A stretch of 64,000 bases of DNA from positions 248,001 to 312,000 of the forward strand of contig OW121857.1 of NCBI GenBank assembly GCA_933228895.1, in the 5' to 3' direction. The DNA comes from Platycnemis pennipes. Taxonomy: Eukaryota > Arthropoda > Insecta > Odonata > Platycnemididae. The translations under genes were made by a program, and so were the position numbers. Every line of letters starts with the position of its first letter. Positions within the stretch are counted from its first letter, which is position 1. Of the stretch, positions 12,301-23,303 are shown piece by piece. The notes under the pieces were generated by a model. That model was given only the letters and a program-made list of their open reading frames with translations, made no database searches and was not told the DNA's origin.

Positions 12301-12490
12301 CATAACTCAAAGAGATTTCTGTGTATTCGCAGTGTGGACCAAACTAGGATTAAAAGTGGAGAGGATCCACAGGGACGATGGATTTTGGAAAGAATTAATA
12401 GTAGAAATTTTTTAAAACATTTACTTGGAATATATGCTTCCCGAGTTAGTCGATCCGAGATTGTCCCGATCAATGCCGATTCGGAATCCC
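9333..12490 (+). pseudogene. Mutator-like transposase plus YqaJ exonuclease gene, broken
   Basis: Pieces of one long protein lie in order on the plus strand. (1) 9333-9464: ATG then MPSAKQRQIKGR and a very basic stretch, a likely DNA-binding N-terminus. (2) 10148-11710: a Mutator-like DDE transposase domain with FAGVMSSGGGYSQLDEIF, IVDGSWCKRSYRSNYSS (first Asp), HKCFKNW, LIANGDSSVYKK (second Asp) and IFDVDNNPVEH. (3) 11735-11950: basic linker CKRSLQRRLRQ...KPDPDYGP. (4) 11960-12490: YqaJ-type nuclease pieces including MLTASNFGRVCR, FQIQGQLHITQRD and MLPELVDPR. Frames shift at about 10265, 10290 and several later points, a non-coding insert sits at about 10473-10893, and the YqaJ catalytic centre is mostly lost. 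Both domains are known in insect proteins; the fused order here is read from adjacency. Confidence 0.7.
10473..10893. other. Insertion inside the Mutator-like transposase
   Basis: Transposase sequence stops after SSLAAVV (about 10472) and resumes at VKDK, stop, CTTCARAA, then HKCFKNW (10895-10980). Family members usually have only about 25 residues between these points. The roughly 420 bases between are A+T-rich with no recognisable ends or coding, so this may be a small inserted element or an intron. Confidence 0.5.
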
Positions 12491-12499
12491 CCTGTATTT

Positions 12500-14780
12500 T
12501 GGCTGCCCAAGGGAAGAGAAATTGCGAAAAGAAAGGTAAGGGGGGAGAGAAGAATGAAATGGGCAATGCAAAAAGCAGAAAAAATAAATCATATTCAAAA
12601 CCGATGTGACTTTTTCTTTTTCCTCCCGTGGTGGGGTAGAGTACCCAGGTAGCACCTTTTACTTGAGAGGCGAGTGATTTGAACTTCTCATGTAACACAG
12701 TCGGAGCTGAAACTAAACCGACTGCTGGTGAATAGGGTGAAGAATTACAAAAGCAAGGATCAGTATAGAATTAGAAAGGGATGAGCACGCTCGATGCTTC
12801 AACCGAAATGAGAACGTAAACTCTAACATAGAATGAAATCGCAATGTATTAATTTATTTCGTCAATTTTGATGAGGACATGATCCATGACATGACTGATC
12901 ACCATAGCCATACTTCACGGGAATACCTACTGCAGAAACTAGGAACTTAGTGGAGTCAGTTAATTCTAAAAGCAATCTGATAGAGTTACAACATAATTCA
13001 CCATATGCATTGTCTAGTACAACAGGTAAAATAAAGTGAGTAAACTTTCTAACTTGTAAAGTTAAACTTTCGGGCCGGTGAAATCATGTTATCACGCAGC
13101 ATTTTTCGACGAAATCGTGCGACGCGCACCCTAATACACCCTAATAGCAAGGGCGACAGAGACGATGTGTGTGAGCTGTTGCCACTCTTGCGGAGTCAGC
13201 CTCACGTACGCTGAAATGACAACCGTGCGCTCAGTGGGTTACGAAATCTTCTTCTGTAGAGAAGGATCATATTACCGAAGGGAAGGCCCAGGGGCCCCCA
13301 CCTTATGGGGCAATGGAGGCATTGGGAGGGGATTCTTCCTTCCCCCACACAAGGCATGAACGACGTAGAAGACACACTCTAAACAAATACACCCGTTGGA
13401 ATGACACTGACTCGGGTAACTCTATCGGTCGACAGGAAAACTATCTTCACCCCCAGAAGTGGAAAAAAAATATGTACTGCGTCCTCTTAATCATTTCCAT
13501 TGCTAGTACGATGAAATAATAAAAATACAAGCCATATAAGTCGCTAAGAGAACATATACATTATCAAATCGTATTTCTAATACTACGCATTCACATTATA
13601 TTTTAGTGGACTATTTCTGATTACATCCGTTTTGTAGCACGTCACTACGTACTACTTATACACTACCTACGTTTGATCTGTCATCATTAACTAAAACCCA
13701 TTTGTTCTTAAGTTGCTATTCACCCACATTAATACGAATCCAAGAATGAAAATAACATGAGTACTGTTTGCACGAGGACTGGCCACATTTTTTTGTTCCT
13801 TTGAATTCCCTCCCTCTGTTGCCGCGGCGAGCGTAGCTGTTTTGTTTTGTAATTATGATTTGGCCCGTTAAGGGCGCTCAAGAGGGAGGAAGAGAGAGAT
13901 TGGGCTAGTACCTGCTGGACTGAGACCAGTTCGAAGGAGAGGGAGAGGACAAGTGGCCTGCCGGCACGGCGTGTGTGACTGAATGCAGACCCTCGGAAGA
14001 CATCAGAGTATGCGGAGCGCACTCCCGGCTACTTCCTTCCCTTTCACCTTTTTTTTCTTACAGTATTTCTTTAATTTATTCTTTTGTTCCGTTAAAGGCC
14101 AGCCTCCATTATTTATTTTACCCCCTGTGGGGCTCTTTACTTGTCTGAGGACATCACGGACACGGGCGCGAACAAGTACATTACATGCATTAATTACTTT
14201 CGAAAGTTTTGACTTTTATACTCTATTGAACGGACTCCATCTTCATTATTTGTTAACAAATTTGCTCAAAGTCACAGCTGATGAAATGTGTCGAAGGCTC
14301 CAATTGGCTTTCCTCATTTTCATGGGACTACCAACATACGAAATTCTACATTTTCATGGCGATGCGCAACTGTTCACTCGTCGTCCGCCTTAGGACGGTA
14401 GCTTGCGGAAATGCTAGTGTCACTACCATCAGCTCCAATCATTTTGAATTTTCAATTCCCCCAACAGTTCACTATACAAGTGTCCCATTGATCGTGTATC
14501 ATTTTGACCTGTAATTTCTAACACTTTTATCGAGTAACATAGAAGAAATTTCGTACATGGCTAGAAAAAGGTTGTCAGTTTTGTTGAGTCTAAGTAAAAT
14601 ATTAAAAGTATGATCTTATGACCCCAGAAATAGGGTCCAACCTAGAATCCCAATTTTTCCTAATGGGCTTTCAATGTTAAAATACTCGAAATACAAAAAA
14701 TATTATAAAGCGAAACTTTCAACTAACGGGTTTTTGGGCACGAAGAACACGATGAAAGACGTTTGGAGTTCGAAAATTGC
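12500..14780. other. Unassigned region
   Basis: About 2.3 kb with no gene, element end or RNA I can support. Open frames such as 13983-14393 (plus) and 13729-14022 (minus) have low-complexity composition and no recognised motif. Confidence 0.35.
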
Positions 14781-15090
14781 AACCTTTACCTCTGAAAGGT
14801 CACAGTCAAGGTTACAGGGGTTATCAAAAATGAATCACCGCTACAAACCTATCGAATCGTAGGTTTAAAAAGGTGCCTAGGTCGATGGAAAGGTCTTCAG
14901 ATCCCTATTATCATCCCTTGACCGTCCAAGGTTACTCAGGGGTCAAAGGTCACAAGGGTGAATAAAAGTGAAATGAGGCTATAAATGTATCGAATCATAG
15001 GTTTCAAAGAGTGCCCAATCCGATGGTAAAGTCCCTCCACAAATTATCTGACCTTGAACGGTTGGGCAAGGGTAAAAGACTACTAGGTGT
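14780..15090 (+). repeat. Diverged tandem repeat, about 130-bp spacing
   Basis: Two to three degenerate units. Marker strings recur about 130 bases apart: ATCGAATCGTAGGTTT and ATCGAATCATAGGTTT; GGTGCCTAGGTCGATGG and GTGCCCAATCCGATGG; AAGGTCACAGTCAAGG and AAGGTCACAAGGGTGA. A direct repeat of GGTCA half-sites, GGGTCAAAGGTCA, lies at 14940-14952. No coding function is seen. Confidence 0.6.
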
Positions 15091-15964
15091 AGGTATGTCC
15101 AATATAATCGGACCTCTAATTCTAAAACATTTTGAACAGCATGCTAAAACTGATCAAATGGGCTGAAAAATATAGAAATGAGGAGAAGTACAAAAAGATA
15201 ATTTAACGGAAAAAATCCAACTCTGATAGCTAAATTTCAGTTCACAACGAAATTTTGACCGAAATACCGGTATTGGAGTTTAATTTTCGTAAAATTTGCG
15301 GAAGCTTTCCAGAATATTCTTCCTCCGGAGTACAAGACGTGTTTCGTGACAAAATCACAGGAAAGGTGCCCCATCAACGCTCACAGAGGCGATTTCCACT
15401 GCAGCAGGCTGCCTTCTACACCTGCCATTTTCCTGCGGGCCTTGGACAGATATTACTGGGATTAAAAGGCTATACAGTTAACTCTCGATAATACGAAGCA
15501 CGAAAATACGAAATTTCGATTATACAGAGCGAAACTGCTGGTCCCAACGAAAAGCCTACGGTAAATACATGGCAATGTTCGAAAATACGGTATTTCGAAA
15601 ATACGAATTTTTCGGAATTACGAACATCGGCCCTGTCCCCAGTAACAAACGGAATTTGTTTTTACGAATATCGGCGAAAAACTGCTTCAGGATAAATATT
15701 TTTGACAGCGGCTTAACAAATCAGCGTTTCTGATTTTGGTGCATCAAAGATGAGGTGCAAGAATAGCGTTGCATTCATCTCCCACATATTCCAGTCTCTC
15801 CCCATAATTTTTCGCATTACCTTTCCCTCATTTTCGCTAGAAAAAAAACAATATTACCTTCCAAGATAATTTATTGAGTTGAAGATACTGAAGTCGCCAC
15901 AAAGACCTGCGAACAGGCCTGGTGAAGGGATTCTCGGACCCCTGAACCCAAACTGAGTGGCCAC

Positions 15965-16250
15965 TAAATCCAGATAACAGACCTAGTAGTTTATTATCCG
16001 ACTAAATTCCTCCCACCTCAACTTAAATAGGAAGATTTTCGTAGAAAACTGACGTCGGGTGTAATTTTGGAATTTTGGTGATGTTTAAGCCCCAATATCT
16101 CGGTAACGGCGACAGAACATGACCAAACACATGCCATTCTTTGGTTGCCAATCAATATTGAGTATTTGTACCAAGTTTCATGATTCTATCTCCAAAAAAC
16201 GCCATTTTGGAATGTTTCCTTTATTTTAGATTTCAGCACACTGTGCATCG
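15965..16250 (+). repeat. Dispersed repeat of unknown family, copy 1
   Basis: This segment aligns in opposite orientation with about 30270-30530. Shared strings include CTCAACTTAAAT, GGAAGATTTTCGTAGAAAAC, TATCTCGGTAACGG, TTGCCAATCAAT and TTTCATGA.TCTA. Identity looks about 75-80 percent by eye. No coding frame is maintained, so it is an unclassified interspersed repeat or untranslated region of one. Confidence 0.65.
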
Positions 16251-16260
16251 GTTCAAATTT

Positions 16261-16692
16261 TCCTTCCTCTCCTTTCTATTAACAAAAACCACGCAAAATC
16301 ATGACAGTGCGTGCGTGGGCCTTGAACTTATTTAAGTAAAGCAAGGAAACAATTGTATAGAAAAATATTAAAAGGATAAATGTTGCATCCTGCGTAAGAA
16401 TAACTTTCTGAAATGTGTACATGTTCACAAAATTTTAAATATAAAATATCTTTCCCTTGTTTATTTTGAAGCCGGGAGGCTAGGTTGGGGGTCCCTCCCT
16501 GCCCCCGTGTATCATATGTACAAAACCAACGACGCAACAACACTAGAATGTGTCGCTCACTACTGCTAATCTGTAACTTTGACTGTAGAATAAACGATTA
16601 TCTACGGTCTGCTAACAATAGAATTAGGGCGGGGGTTTTGTCGTTACAGCATGTCGCTGAATGTTCGCCAAGGGAGGGGAGTGTCGACACAG
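16261..16692. other. Non-coding between repeat and LINE
   Basis: I see no gene here. Short open frames lack recognisable motifs. Confidence 0.35.
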
Positions 16693-16694
16693 GC

Positions 16695-18118
16695 TTCTAC
16701 ATCTACATCTACACGATACCCTGCAAGCCACCGCGAGGGTGTGTGGCAGGGGGTGAAGGTCACCAAGCATTCACTACTAGCATGCAAGCAAGCAACTAAA
16801 GGGTCTCATGCAACTAGATTGTTAGTATCTATAGTATTTGAGGGGTTAATACATGCATCATGCACTACAGAATACTCTAAAATATTTCCCCTACCTATCC
16901 CTTTCCTATGCTGCCTATTCTGTTCTCTTATAGTACGGGGGAAAAATGCCATTTTGAATCTATCTGTACGACAATCTATCTCTCTAATCTTATTTATCTG
17001 GTCGAATCTAGCATAATACGCTGGTGTTTTTAATATGTGCCTAACATCTTCAGTAAAGCTATCCGATTGAAATTTCTGCAATAGATTAAATCTGAACTTT
17101 AATCTACGCTCTGATAATGATTCCCACCCTAATTCTTGTATTAATTCTGATACACTACTCAACCTATCGTAACACCTTTTGACGAACCTAGCTGCTCTAC
17201 GCTGCACACTGTCTAGTTCTCTCATCAAACCTAATTCATTAGGATCCCATACACTGGCTGCATACTCAAGGTGGGGCCTAACTAGTGAAAAGTAGCATCG
17301 CTCTTTTGTCTTCTCATCACATTTCCCAAGTACTCTTTTTATAAATCCTAGCTTTCTCTTCGCTCGGCCGCATATTTCCCTTATGTGTCTTCCCCACGAT
17401 AAATCTTTAGTGATTGTTACACCTAAATATCTTACGGTTTCAACGTTTTCGATCTTCGTGTTATTAATTCTATAGGATCGCTCTATCGAATTATTCCTCC
17501 TCCAAAAATTGATAGCTACACACTTTTTAAGGTTGAGTTCTAACTGCCATTTGTCGCACCACTCTTCAATTGCATCTAAATCCTTGCTAAGTGATTTCAT
17601 GTCCTCTTCGTTTGATATACCCCTGTACACCACCGCATCGTCTGCAAAAAGTCTAAGGTTACTACTAACTACGGTACCCAAATCGTTTATGTATAAAAGA
17701 AATAGAAGCGGACCTACTACGCTACCCTGGGGAACTCCCGATGTGACTTCGATTGTGTCCGACATGATACCATCTATGACAACCCTCTGCTCTCGCCCAC
17801 TTAAGAATTCTTTTACCCAACATACAACGTCTTTATTTATACCAAAACTCTCTAACTTCAAGATTAATTTGTCATGAGGAACTTTATCGAAAGCCTTTTT
17901 GAAATCTAAAAATATCGCATCAACTTCAGTACTGCTTTCGCCGTGGACTAAAATATCGTGTACGAATAAAGCTAATTGTGTCTCGCAAGATCTACCTTTC
18001 CGGAACCCATGCTGGCTGTTTATGAGTAATCCCTGACTATCCAAATGCCCCATGATCGAACTGACTACTATGTGCTCAAATATCTTACAAGAGATTGACG
18101 TGAGTGAAATGGGTCTGG
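16695..18118 (-). mobile_element. 5'-truncated LINE (CR1/L2/jockey-type group)
   Basis: Minus-strand non-LTR retrotransposon. The RT frame enters at about 18118 with RPISLTSISCKIFEHIV, so the endonuclease and early RT are gone. The 3' end on the minus strand is CACCCCCTGCCACACACCC, then GTGGCTTGCAGGGTATCGTG and a (GTAGAT)n tail at 16695-16712. A second decayed copy of the 3' end lies at 54112-54522 and a more distant one at 6273-6330, so this is a repeated family. Target-site duplication was not resolved. Confidence 0.8.
16806..18118 (-). CDS. LINE reverse transcriptase, partial ORF
   Basis: An uninterrupted frame of about 437 codons from RPISLTS to the natural stop at 16806. It has the fingers-palm block DAIFLDFKKAFDKVPH, SGVPQGSVVGPLLFLLYINDL, the catalytic FADD (17637-17648, inside RLFADDAVVY), the thumb-region KYLG-like VRYLGVTITKDLSWG, and a C-terminal HLEYAASVWDPN and RRAARFV, as in CR1/L2/jockey-type LINEs. 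The frame continues open upstream to 18224, but residues there (VVVVFMEDDGEEEA) do not match the family and are probably flanking DNA. RNA-templated DNA synthesis by target-primed reverse transcription is the family role. A clean 1.3-kb frame suggests a recent insertion. Confidence 0.85.
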
Positions 18119-18361
18119 CTTCTTCCTCCCCATCATCCTCCATGAACACAACAACAACGCCATACTTCTCGCTGACACACGTTCTTCCTTGATTTGTTTT
18201 TTCACTTTCTACAACATTTTGCATTCCTTTTGGCCTATATATTTATTCATACTTTAAATTTTTATTTTCAATTAATTTTTTTGGCCCGGGCCCCTGGGCA
18301 TTTTCCCCATTTGTCCCCCCCTTGTCGCCGGCCCGGCCTGAGAATGATTTTCTCTATCGAA

Positions 18362-19551
18362 ACGGTATTACTGTCCGTTGCAAACCTCCCGAGTTTGAAA
18401 ACAAATATCTCAAACACGGCTCAATAGATTTTAAAATGAAAAACATCAAATTAAAGCTTGTTTATTTTTGCGTTTAGTGATGGTATGCAAAATTTTTCGC
18501 CGTTATATTAATTTCGGTGTGTTCCTAGAAACGGAATTTTAGTGTATTTTTACGGATACCGAACGGTTGCATCGCATTTTGCGGCTCCGTAATAACAACA
18601 CGGATTGAGATACCTAAACTTACTTCACATATATTGTAGCAGAGATATTTTTTAATAATCACACGAAGTTTCATATTATTTAATGCATTTGTTGTTTAGT
18701 TGTTGATGAATAAGTCGGACTGCGTTATTTTCCGTTCCGCGCATCCCTGAAAATCGCCGTTTGGAAATTTTTCTGGCTCTCGAGCTCATCACCTTTAATC
18801 GACTCACAAAACCTTAAAGGAATTCGTTGGTTAGGATCAGTTTATATTTGTTTTGGAAAAAGAGCGCGCTGAGCTGCCATGTCCGGAAGAGAAAGCGCGC
18901 GGTGTGTCAGGGGTTTGTCGTCCGCAAGGGACTCTTGCATCTCCAAATGCACCTTCTCAGTGCGTAGTCCTTGGAATTACTCCAACGGTAGACCTAAATA
19001 TTCTTGCGACCTCTTCGATGGAGTCTCTTCGGCATCCGTGTGCTTCCCGTTGCATCGTCGGGGACGTCTTCCCGTTTTATAGTCTTTTTATTTTCTTCAC
19101 AGCGTCAAGGGTTGTACCAAGGCACTCAGACACATAGCGTCATGAGGGATATCTTTTGTTACCACATTTCTCGGCTTCTCGACGAAATAAAACAAATGGC
19201 GCTTGATATTATAACAATGGCGCTTAATATAAATAATGTGAAACTTCGTGTGATTATTAAAAAAGATCTTTGCTACAATATATGTGAAGTAAGTTTAGGT
19301 ATCTTAATCCGTGTTGTTATAACGGAGCCGCAAAATGCGATGCAACCGTTCGGTATCCGTAAAAATACACTAAAATTCCGTTTCTAGGAACACACCGAAA
19401 TTAATATAAACGGCGAAAAATTTTGCATACCATCACTAAACGCAAAAATAAACAAGCTTTAATTTGATGTTCTTTACTTTCAAATCCATTGAGCCGTGTT
19501 TAAGATTTTAGTCTTCAAACTCGGGAAGTTCGCAACCAACAGTAATACCGT
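18362..19551. repeat. Long inverted repeat, about 320-bp arms
   Basis: The arm at 18362-18683 is the near-exact reverse complement of 19228-19551. Outer ends read ACGGTATTACTG on both arms. Shared internal strings include CTAGAAACGGAATTTTAGTG, TACGGATACCGAACGGTTGC, CCTAAACTTACTTCACATAT and AATAATCACACGAAGTTTCA. The spacer (18684-19227) is about 545 bases with no recognised gene. It looks like a foldback or long-TIR non-autonomous transposon, and transcription across it would give a long hairpin RNA. No clear target-site duplication was found. Confidence 0.85.
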
Positions 19552-20269
19552 GCTTTTTTTAAGCTATGATTGGGCGTTAGATGGCTACTAAAGCGCGGTT
19601 TGGGCCAGCTGCCATCATAACAGCGTAGATGTGTGAAGCAAAAGTCTATTTTTAGCGTCCATACTAGTTCCTTTCTCTACTGACTGGATTCCGAAAGAAA
19701 AATTCTCATTAAAAATGTTCAACTTTGGTTTTATGTACGTTCTTGGTATTGGGAAGACATTTTGCCAACACTACCATCGCCGACTTAAAAGCATTGACTT
19801 TGGAAATACAAGTAGGTACTTATTTTACGATCTTTTATGACATGCATATTTTAAGAACGCTTTCACGAACGACCAAAAGAGTTATTCAATGTTGCCGAAG
19901 ACAAAAAAGTTAGAGAAAATAAAGATAATTTTTTCACGACTTTTGAAAAAATGTTCGAAATTACGGAAATCGATATTACGAAGTGCCGATTTTCCGGTCC
20001 CGCTGGCTTCGTATTATCGACAGTTTAGTGTAACTTGTTTCCAAGATAACATCAAAACTACTGGGAAAGATGATTAGGAGCATTTAATGAATCAAAGAAA
20101 TCTATTACAAAGGGATTAGTGAGGGTTATAAAGATAAATACAAAATGAGGGAGTCAGTAGAATCCCTACAGCATAAAGTAGATAAAGATTGGTAACATAC
20201 TACTGCCAGAAAGATGCCATTAAAAATTCCTCAAAACCAGTAATGTCTCCCAGTTAAGGTTGTGCAACT

Positions 20270-20615
20270 ATTTTGTCTTCACTGCTTGGGCTATTAAAGG
20301 AAGGGGCTGACTGGAGGATTCAAGTGGCATTTGACAGTGTAAAGGCTCTCACCAAAGTTTTTGCCCACTTTCACCCTTCTCTCTCAGTCGTCTCGGAATA
20401 TTCCATACATATGTAATGATAAAGTTTAGGGGCTGCAATATCACATGCCTCTAATTGAGCAACACATTTTCTTCACGCTCCTTGCAGAGAAATATTATGC
20501 CAAAATTGACAGAAAAGCACTAGCATTAGTTTTTGGAGTAAAACACTTCACACAGTACCTTAATGGGGAGGATTTTTGCTTAGAAATGTTTGTAAGCCTT
20601 TGATTTATATATGTA
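20270..20615 (+). pseudogene. Ty3/gypsy RNase H scrap
   Basis: The plus strand reads, with frame changes, LLKEGADWR, VAFDSVKALTK, FAHFHPSL, then IEQHIFF and AEKYYAKIDRKALALVFGVK followed by HFTQYLNGEDF. This is the gypsy RT-thumb/RNase H junction and the conserved EK.YA.ID.EALA..FG segment. The first Asp region is damaged and the TDHKPL motif is not preserved. Only about 115 residues remain. Confidence 0.75.
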
Positions 20616-20619
20616 AATA

Positions 20620-21055
20620 GACACCAAGCTGCTGTCCATGTTTACCCTGTATGCTACCAGCATCCTCTAGTGATGCAGAGTATTTCCTAAGCAACAAACT
20701 GTTATTTTTGACATAGAAATCATCAGTTATTTGATATTTTTTGTGGAATCAACACGATTTCCCCTCTCATTCTTAAGCACAGTAACAAAATCTTAGAAAA
20801 TTCATAACTTCATTCATATTAGTTCAGTATACAAGGATACAACTCTTAAAAGTCTGGCCAAGTATGATTAAAAGTTTTGAGAAGCACATGCATTGACAAC
20901 AGTTTTTTTTGCTGAGTGACAATTTGCAGTTGCAAAAAGATTGTCAAATGTGCAAGTTCAGCATCTATTTCTGATATGACAAGTGCAAGTCTAATCAGCT
21001 ACACCAGCATCAGCAATTATTTCATCTACATTTGGATACTTCAAAGTCCCCTTAC
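20620..21055. other. Probable host intron or flank
   Basis: A+T-rich, no recognised gene. It lies downstream of the minus-strand exon ending at 21056 and may be its intron. Confidence 0.35.
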
Positions 21056-21912
21056 CCCTTTCTCTGCAAATCTCAATTTAATGAGCTTTTTATCTATTTT
21101 CCGCAAGTTCTCCAAGTCCTTTTCATTGCATGATCTAATATCTGCTCCATCAACTTTGGAAGTCTGTTTGGGTGTCATATTTACTGAAGCATATACTCCG
21201 TGATGAGTAACTTTGCTGCCATGGATTAAAATCTAAACAAACAAGAATTAAATACATGTACTGAGCTGATCCTAGTCCTATATATTTCTACCAGTACAAC
21301 TACACCGACTACAACCAACTACACCGTCATTATTCTCAGATACAAAAAATAGCCACAATTTCCAGCATGTAAGATGTATCTTCTCTTCAAATAAGTTCCT
21401 AGAAGATCACTATGCACCTTATACGGCTAACATAAGTCAGACAAGAACAGATAACGATGCATTTTTAGGGATTCAGTCATTTCAAGGAATACAAAAAACT
21501 TTCTGCTGAAATGTGCATGAATTTTAGGTACTTGTGTACCACTTTTGCTAGCACTCATTTTGCACTTTTGACAGTTTGAGTGGAAATAGAAGAGTTATTT
21601 ATTCATCCAATAAAATCACCAAAACTAGGATACCTCTTATATGCTGGAAGATAATGAAGTAAAAGAAGTTTCAAAATCCTAAAGACTAAAATTTGTTCTT
21701 ACCTGGAGTTTTAAGTCTATTTCCCTCACAGTTAATTCACCTTGTTTATTTAAGTGATAAGGATTTATCATAGATTTTATGCCATCACCTGGTTTCACAT
21801 GTTGTTTCTGTTTTTCTTTTTTATTATCATTCAAAATATCTTCCACCCTCTTCATTTCTAATTCAGAGAGGAATATTATGCAGGAGTCATCTTCTTTTTT
21901 TTCGGACACCAA
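21056..21912 (-). CDS. Two internal exons of a host gene, FSIP1-like (tentative)
   Basis: Exon 1 runs 21912 to 21703 (70 codons) and exon 2 runs 21232 to 21056 (59 codons), minus strand. Exon 1 is preceded by ATAATTGCAG and followed by GTAAGAAC; exon 2 is preceded by TTGTTTGTTTAG and followed by GTAAGG. Both exons start and end in phase 0 with no stop. The intron is 470 bases. The peptide is charged and helical, with GELTVREIDLKLQ at the end of exon 1 and NEKDLENLRKIDKKLIKL near the end of exon 2. The spacing and the paired EIDxKLQ / LRxIDxKL segments resemble my recollection of the C-terminal part of fibrous sheath-interacting protein 1; this is inference. First and last exons are not found, and several mobile elements lie upstream in what may be an intron. 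Confidence 0.7.
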
Positions 21913-22070
21913 CTGCAATTATAAGCTCATTATATTCACCAAAGTGATATTACACGCTTTCTAATGCTTTCGATCACAAGTTGATATCGCATCTACAATT
22001 CATTTGCCAAGGAAGCCTTTGCAATGTATTTTATTCTCCAAAGGACATTCCTTGAATTATTGTCCGCTGT

Positions 22071-22094
22071 TTAACACTAGAAGGACCGGGATTC
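22071..22094. repeat. Candidate piggyBac-type left end
   Basis: TTAA at 22071-22074 is followed by CACTAGAAGGACCGGG. TTAA plus a C.CTAGAAGGACC-like end is typical of piggyBac-group elements. The other end was not found. Confidence 0.4.
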
Positions 22095-22389
22095 TAGACT
22101 GCCTAGAAGGAACAAATACGCCATTTGCCTGATTGTGTCATAAATCAATTTTTTCCAAAACTTTTTGTGTTTAATTCTTTATAGTTGAACAATTTATGAT
22201 GAACTATGTTTTCATCATAAACTGTTTAACATAAAAAAATATATACATCATATTGTAAACATAATAAAAGCACCACATCTACAATATTTTCAAGCGTTAG
22301 GAATTTTTTGGAAAACTCATTTTTTCCTTAGCATAGGGTACAAGGGGAAAGTATCAAAGAGTATGCATGTGTGTCAAAGACAAATCTTC

Positions 22390-23185
22390 TGGAGTGAACA
22401 TCCATGAAGAAACAATCAACATACTGTGATTCGCTGATGACATAGCGCTCGTAGCAGAGACAGAGAGGGATCTGAATAAGATGCTAAAAACCATGGAAAT
22501 GACAATAGCCAGATATCAGCTGAAGATAAATAAGAAGAAGACTAAGATATTGATGTGCAGCAAGATAGAAGAGGCCAAAACCAATGTCAATCTAGGAAAA
22601 CAAAAACTGGAAGAGGTGAAAGAGTTCTGTTATCTAGGAAGCCGAGTAACCGACGATGGACGAAGCAAGAAAGAAATAGTGAGTAGAATAGCCCAGGCAA
22701 AGAGGGCATTCTTTCAAAATAAGAATCTACTTACAGCAGGAAATACAAGCATAGAAGTAAGGAAACAATTCATCAGAGCGTATATCATGTTTCTTTTGGA
22801 GCATGTTTCTTTACGGAAGTGAGGCAAGGACGATGACAGCAGCGGAGAAGAAAAGGGTGGAAGCATTCGAAATATGGTGCCATAAAAGAATGGTGATGAT
22901 AAAATGGATCGACCGAGCGACAAATGAAGAAGTCTTGAGAAGAGTGGGAGGAAAGAGAAGGCTTCTGAATACCCTAAAAAGAAGACGGGACAACTTAATC
23001 GGCCAACCCTTTAGGCACGATGGCCTGATGAAGACAATCGTCAAGGGAAAAGTGAACGGTAAGGGTAAGATTGGAAAAGGCAGGCCTCGTATGAGTTATA
23101 TAGAACAGGTGTTGAGTGATGTGAAGGGAGGGCTGCGTCAAACCAATCCTAGGATTGTTTACCCATGATGACGATGAGGGTACAA
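22390..23185 (+). mobile_element. RTE-type LINE, copy A (5'-truncated)
   Basis: Starts near the RT catalytic region (SGVNIHEETIN, stop, FADDIALVAETERD) and ends with GCTGCGTCAAACCAATCC, the 14-base palindrome CAATCCTAGGATTG (23144-23157) and a short GATGA-type tail. Open frames 22481-22822 and 22803-23168 carry KINKKKTKILMCSK, EVKEFCYLGSRVTDDGRSKK, TMTAAEKKRVEAFEIWC and LMKTIVKGKVNGKGKIGKGR, as in RTE-clade ORF2 C-termini. A TGA precedes FADD and the frame shifts at about 22800. Copies B (50166) and C (55578) are the same family. Confidence 0.85.
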
Positions 23186-23303
23186 GGCACTTTCAAAGAT
23201 GATATATGTTGTCATTATCAGTTATTTGTAATTAACCTTTGAATTGAAAAGGAATGTTGAGTAAACAGGAAAGGTGAATTACGTATAGCTAACGTTTTTA
23301 AGC

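Larger units (their letters stand above)
15475..20030. mobile_element. pogo/Tigger-type DNA transposon shell with nested inserts
   Basis: The left end CAGTTAACTCTCGATAATAC (15475, preceded by TA) matches, inverted, the right end at 20030 (reverse complement CACTAAACTGTCGATAATAC, followed by TA on the plus strand): 22 of the first 25 positions agree, ending in CGAAGC. Sub-terminal copies of the ATACGAA theme follow at both ends. TA target duplication and CAG-type ends fit the pogo/Tigger group. No transposase is seen inside; the interior holds an antisense LINE, a dispersed repeat and a long inverted repeat. Either the transposase was lost or the element is non-autonomous and grew by later insertions. 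Confidence 0.65.

Noticed and set aside
18119..18224. N-terminal extension of the antisense LINE ORF
   Set aside because: Residues do not match the RT family upstream of RPISLTS; likely flanking DNA in an open frame.
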